This document shows positions 6,392-7,718 of a stretch of DNA of 7,718 nucleotides, piece after piece; the stretch's first letter is position 1; each line of letters begins with the position of its first letter. Under the pieces are notes generated by a model, which made no database searches, was not told the origin of the DNA, and was given only the letters and a program-made list of their open reading frames with translations. The DNA is from Holosporales bacterium (GTDB taxonomy: Bacteria; Pseudomonadota; Alphaproteobacteria; Caedimonadales; UBA9215). Position numbers and translations under genes: made by a program. Location of the stretch: positions 1-7,718 of the forward strand of contig DOCA01000184.1 of assembly GCA_003503995.1 (NCBI GenBank). The letters are read 5' to 3'.

Positions 6392-6676
6392 TTAACTATC
6401 TTCTTCTTCGTTCTTACCAATTGTCAAAGAACCTCCAACAAGTTTCTCACAGATACCTTTCTTAAGATAAATCCAAGCACCTTTATCGCCATCAATTTTT
6501 GATGTCCCCATGCAAGAGCTCACATCCTTTACACCACAATCATTTTTTCCTGCTTTTGTAACACCAAAGCACTTTTCTTTTTCTACCTTTTTCTTGTCCG
6601 CTGCTTTAGTATCACTAATACCTGCAACAGCAAGAGCAAGTGCTGAGCTCAATAAAATTTTGTTAGTTGTTTTCAT
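6392..6676 (-). CDS. bufA: DUF2282 bufferin-type precursor peptide
   Basis: This small secreted protein of 94 aa belongs to DUF2282 (BufA). An export signal is clear: basic start MKTTNK, hydrophobic core ILLSSALALAVAGI (7-20) and a TKA-A site, with cleavage predicted after residue 25. The mature part has a Lys-rich lead (27-35) and then the family core KCFGVTKAGKNDCG (35-48), SSCMGTSKIDGDKGAWIYL (53-71) and GICEKLVGG (74-82). The four conserved cysteines are C36, C47, C55 and C76. In studied bufferins such cysteines include the substrates of the MNIO, giving thiooxazole groups that bind copper. The EGKCG motif of the HvfA-like group is absent. It ends with an acidic NEEEDS tail. The ATG at 6676 follows a strong CAGGAG site 9 nt upstream. 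It is the first gene of the minus-strand string, which fits the need for far more peptide than enzyme. Metal and modification are inferred. Confidence 0.92.
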   Translation of the reverse strand: MKTTNKILLSSALALAVAGISDTKAADKKKVEKEKCFGVTKAGKNDCGVKDVSSCMGTSKIDGDKGAWIYLKKGICEKLVGGSLTIGKNEEEDS

Positions 6677-6792
6677 GTTTAAATTCTCCTGTAAAGTGTC
6701 GCTTTTCCATTAAAAAGCCTGTTTTTATTAACTCATATTTTTTTTCAAGGTGCAAAGAAAAAAAACTATCAACTTTTTTTTGCTGCTTTATA
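6677..6792. promoter_or_regulatory. bufA-alr divergent intergenic region
   Basis: This 116-base region must hold the promoters of the bufA gene string (minus) and of alr (plus). It has three homopolymer tracts: T8 (6738-6745), A8 (6758-6765) and T8 (6774-6781). The second and third form an 8-bp inverted repeat around CTATCAAC. On the minus strand the best -35 match is TTGAAA (6748-6743), but only a weak TAAAAA (6727-6722) lies at 15-nt spacing, so the bufA promoter may not be a standard sigma70 type. The bufA ribosome site CAGGAG is at 6691-6686. No clear operator palindrome of a known copper regulator was recognised. Confidence 0.5.
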
Positions 6793-6794
6793 AT
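6789..6794 (+). promoter_or_regulatory. candidate -10 element of alr
   Basis: A perfect TATAAT overlaps the first possible alr start codon (ATG at 6793). If it is the -10 element, transcription would start at about 6801, so the ATG at 6802 would lie at or next to the 5' end of the mRNA. The matching -35 position, around 6766-6772, fits the consensus poorly (three of six at best). The alr frame has no Shine-Dalgarno site at either ATG. Confidence 0.35.
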
Positions 6795-7718
6795 GACTTT
6801 TATGCAGACTCTCCTTGATACCGTTCCGCCCCAAACCCCTTGCGTCCTTCATATTGACTTGAAGGCTATCCAAGAAAACTATCTGGCCCTTAAAAACTTT
6901 ATCCGTAAAGGGGCTCTTTGTGCTGCAGTCTTAAAAGCCGATGCGTATGGTCTTGGGCAAGACGCTGTAGGAACTGTCCTTTATGAAGCAGGTTGTCGTG
7001 ATTTCTTTTTTGCCTATGTTGACGAAGCCATTCAAGCTCGCAAAACATTTCACCATAAAGACTTGAACCTTTATGTCTTTAATGGTGTCCTCCCCAACAC
7101 AGAAAATTTTTTCATTGAGCGCAATATCATACCTTGTTTGATTTCTAAGGAACAAGTTGAGCGTTGGACTCACCACGCTCAAAAAATATCCCGAAAATTG
7201 CCTTGTCTCTTGCATGTTGATACAGGTATGGGACGTGAAGGCCTTCCCTATGATGTCTTTAAGGATGTTGTACAAAGTGATTTGCTAGATAATCTTGATA
7301 TCCGATATATCATGAGCCATATGGCTAACTCAAACAACTCAGGTTCTCCTAAAAACAAAATACAGCTAGACCGTTTTTTAAAAGCACGTCAACTTTTACC
7401 CAAGACAAAAGCCTCCCTTGCAACCTTTGCAAATTCCAGTGGCATTACCCTTGGAGATAATTATCAGTTTGACCTTGTTCGCCCTGGCATGGCACTTTAT
7501 GGCTATAAAAACGAAAGTTATAGCACTTTACTAGATCTCAAACCCTCTCTTAAAACTTTTGCACGCATTCTTTTAACCCGCCACATCCCTAAAGGGGAAA
7601 CATTAGGATATAACTGCACCCATACTTGCAAACGCGATACAAAAGTGGCCCTTGTTTCCGTTGGACATCGCGATGGTATTTTACGAGCAGCCTCGAATAA
7701 AGGGTATGTCCTCATTAA
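6793..7718 (+). CDS. alr: alanine racemase, cut off by the window edge
   Basis: Reading from 6793 gives 308 residues with no stop before the window ends, against about 360-380 for the family, so the C-terminus is missing. The enzyme is a PLP-dependent cytoplasmic racemase that makes D-alanine for peptidoglycan. Fold-type III landmarks are CVLHIDLKAIQENY (17-30) and the PLP-lysine motif VLKADAYGLG (46-55, K48). HVDTGMGREG (141-150), MSHMANSNN (174-182), FANSSGI (212-218), FDLVRPGMALYGY (226-238) and PKGETLGYNCT (266-276), whose Y273 is the likely catalytic tyrosine, follow. The usual GYADG motif reads GHRDG here (291-295). The start could be 6793 or the in-frame ATG at 6802; both fit, and neither has a ribosome site. 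Antisense frames over this gene are shadows. Family call firm; start uncertain. Confidence 0.95.
   Translation, partial: MTFMQTLLDTVPPQTPCVLHIDLKAIQENYLALKNFIRKGALCAAVLKADAYGLGQDAVGTVLYEAGCRDFFFAYVDEAIQARKTFHHKDLNLYVFNGVLPNTENFFIERNIIPCLISKEQVERWTHHAQKISRKLPCLLHVDTGMGREGLPYDVFKDVVQSDLLDNLDIRYIMSHMANSNNSGSPKNKIQLDRFLKARQLLPKTKASLATFANSSGITLGDNYQFDLVRPGMALYGYKNESYSTLLDLKPSLKTFARILLTRHIPKGETLGYNCTHTCKRDTKVALVSVGHRDGILRAASNKGYVLI

Noticed and set aside
6931..7275. 114-codon minus-strand open frame inside alr
   Set aside because: The plus strand here encodes the PLP-lysine motif and other alanine racemase landmarks without interruption, so the antisense frame is a by-product.

Overview
The window looks like chromosome from an AT-rich proteobacterium, most plausibly an alphaproteobacterium. 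This rests on two things: glycyl-tRNA synthetase is the bacterial two-subunit (alpha2beta2) type, and the window carries a DUF2282/DUF692/DUF2063 gene set typical of Proteobacteria. No rRNA, tRNA, CRISPR array, transposase or phage gene was seen, so the lineage call is an inference.

Seven genes run in one direction on the minus strand, from 6676 down to 216. First comes a complete bufferin-type cassette. bufA (6676-6392) is a secreted Cys-containing precursor peptide, bufB (6389-5514) is a DUF692/MNIO iron oxidase, and bufC (5524-4739) is a DUF2063 partner protein. Next, with gaps of only 5 and 11 bases, come a QmcA/stomatin-like SPFH membrane protein (4733-3822) and its usual partner NfeD (3810-3334). 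After 66 bases follow the housekeeping pair glyQ (3267-2320) and glyS (2315-216), which are 4 bases apart.

A short AT-tract-rich intergenic region (6677-6792) separates bufA from a divergent alanine racemase gene, alr. alr starts near 6793 on the plus strand and is cut off by the right edge of the window. At the left edge (1-215) a perfect 9-bp inverted repeat abuts a consensus-like promoter that points leftward out of the window.

Working model: BufB and BufC bind the BufA precursor and oxidise its cysteines to make a metal-binding (probably copper-binding) periplasmic peptide. The downstream SPFH/NfeD pair is translated from the same compact gene string and may give a membrane-protection function to the same response. 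The usual fourth bufferin gene (a DoxX-like membrane protein, BufD) is absent, and the SPFH/NfeD pair stands in its place. This arrangement is the most noteworthy feature of the window. The cassette's metal, its regulation, and any functional link to SPFH/NfeD cannot be read from the sequence and remain inference.
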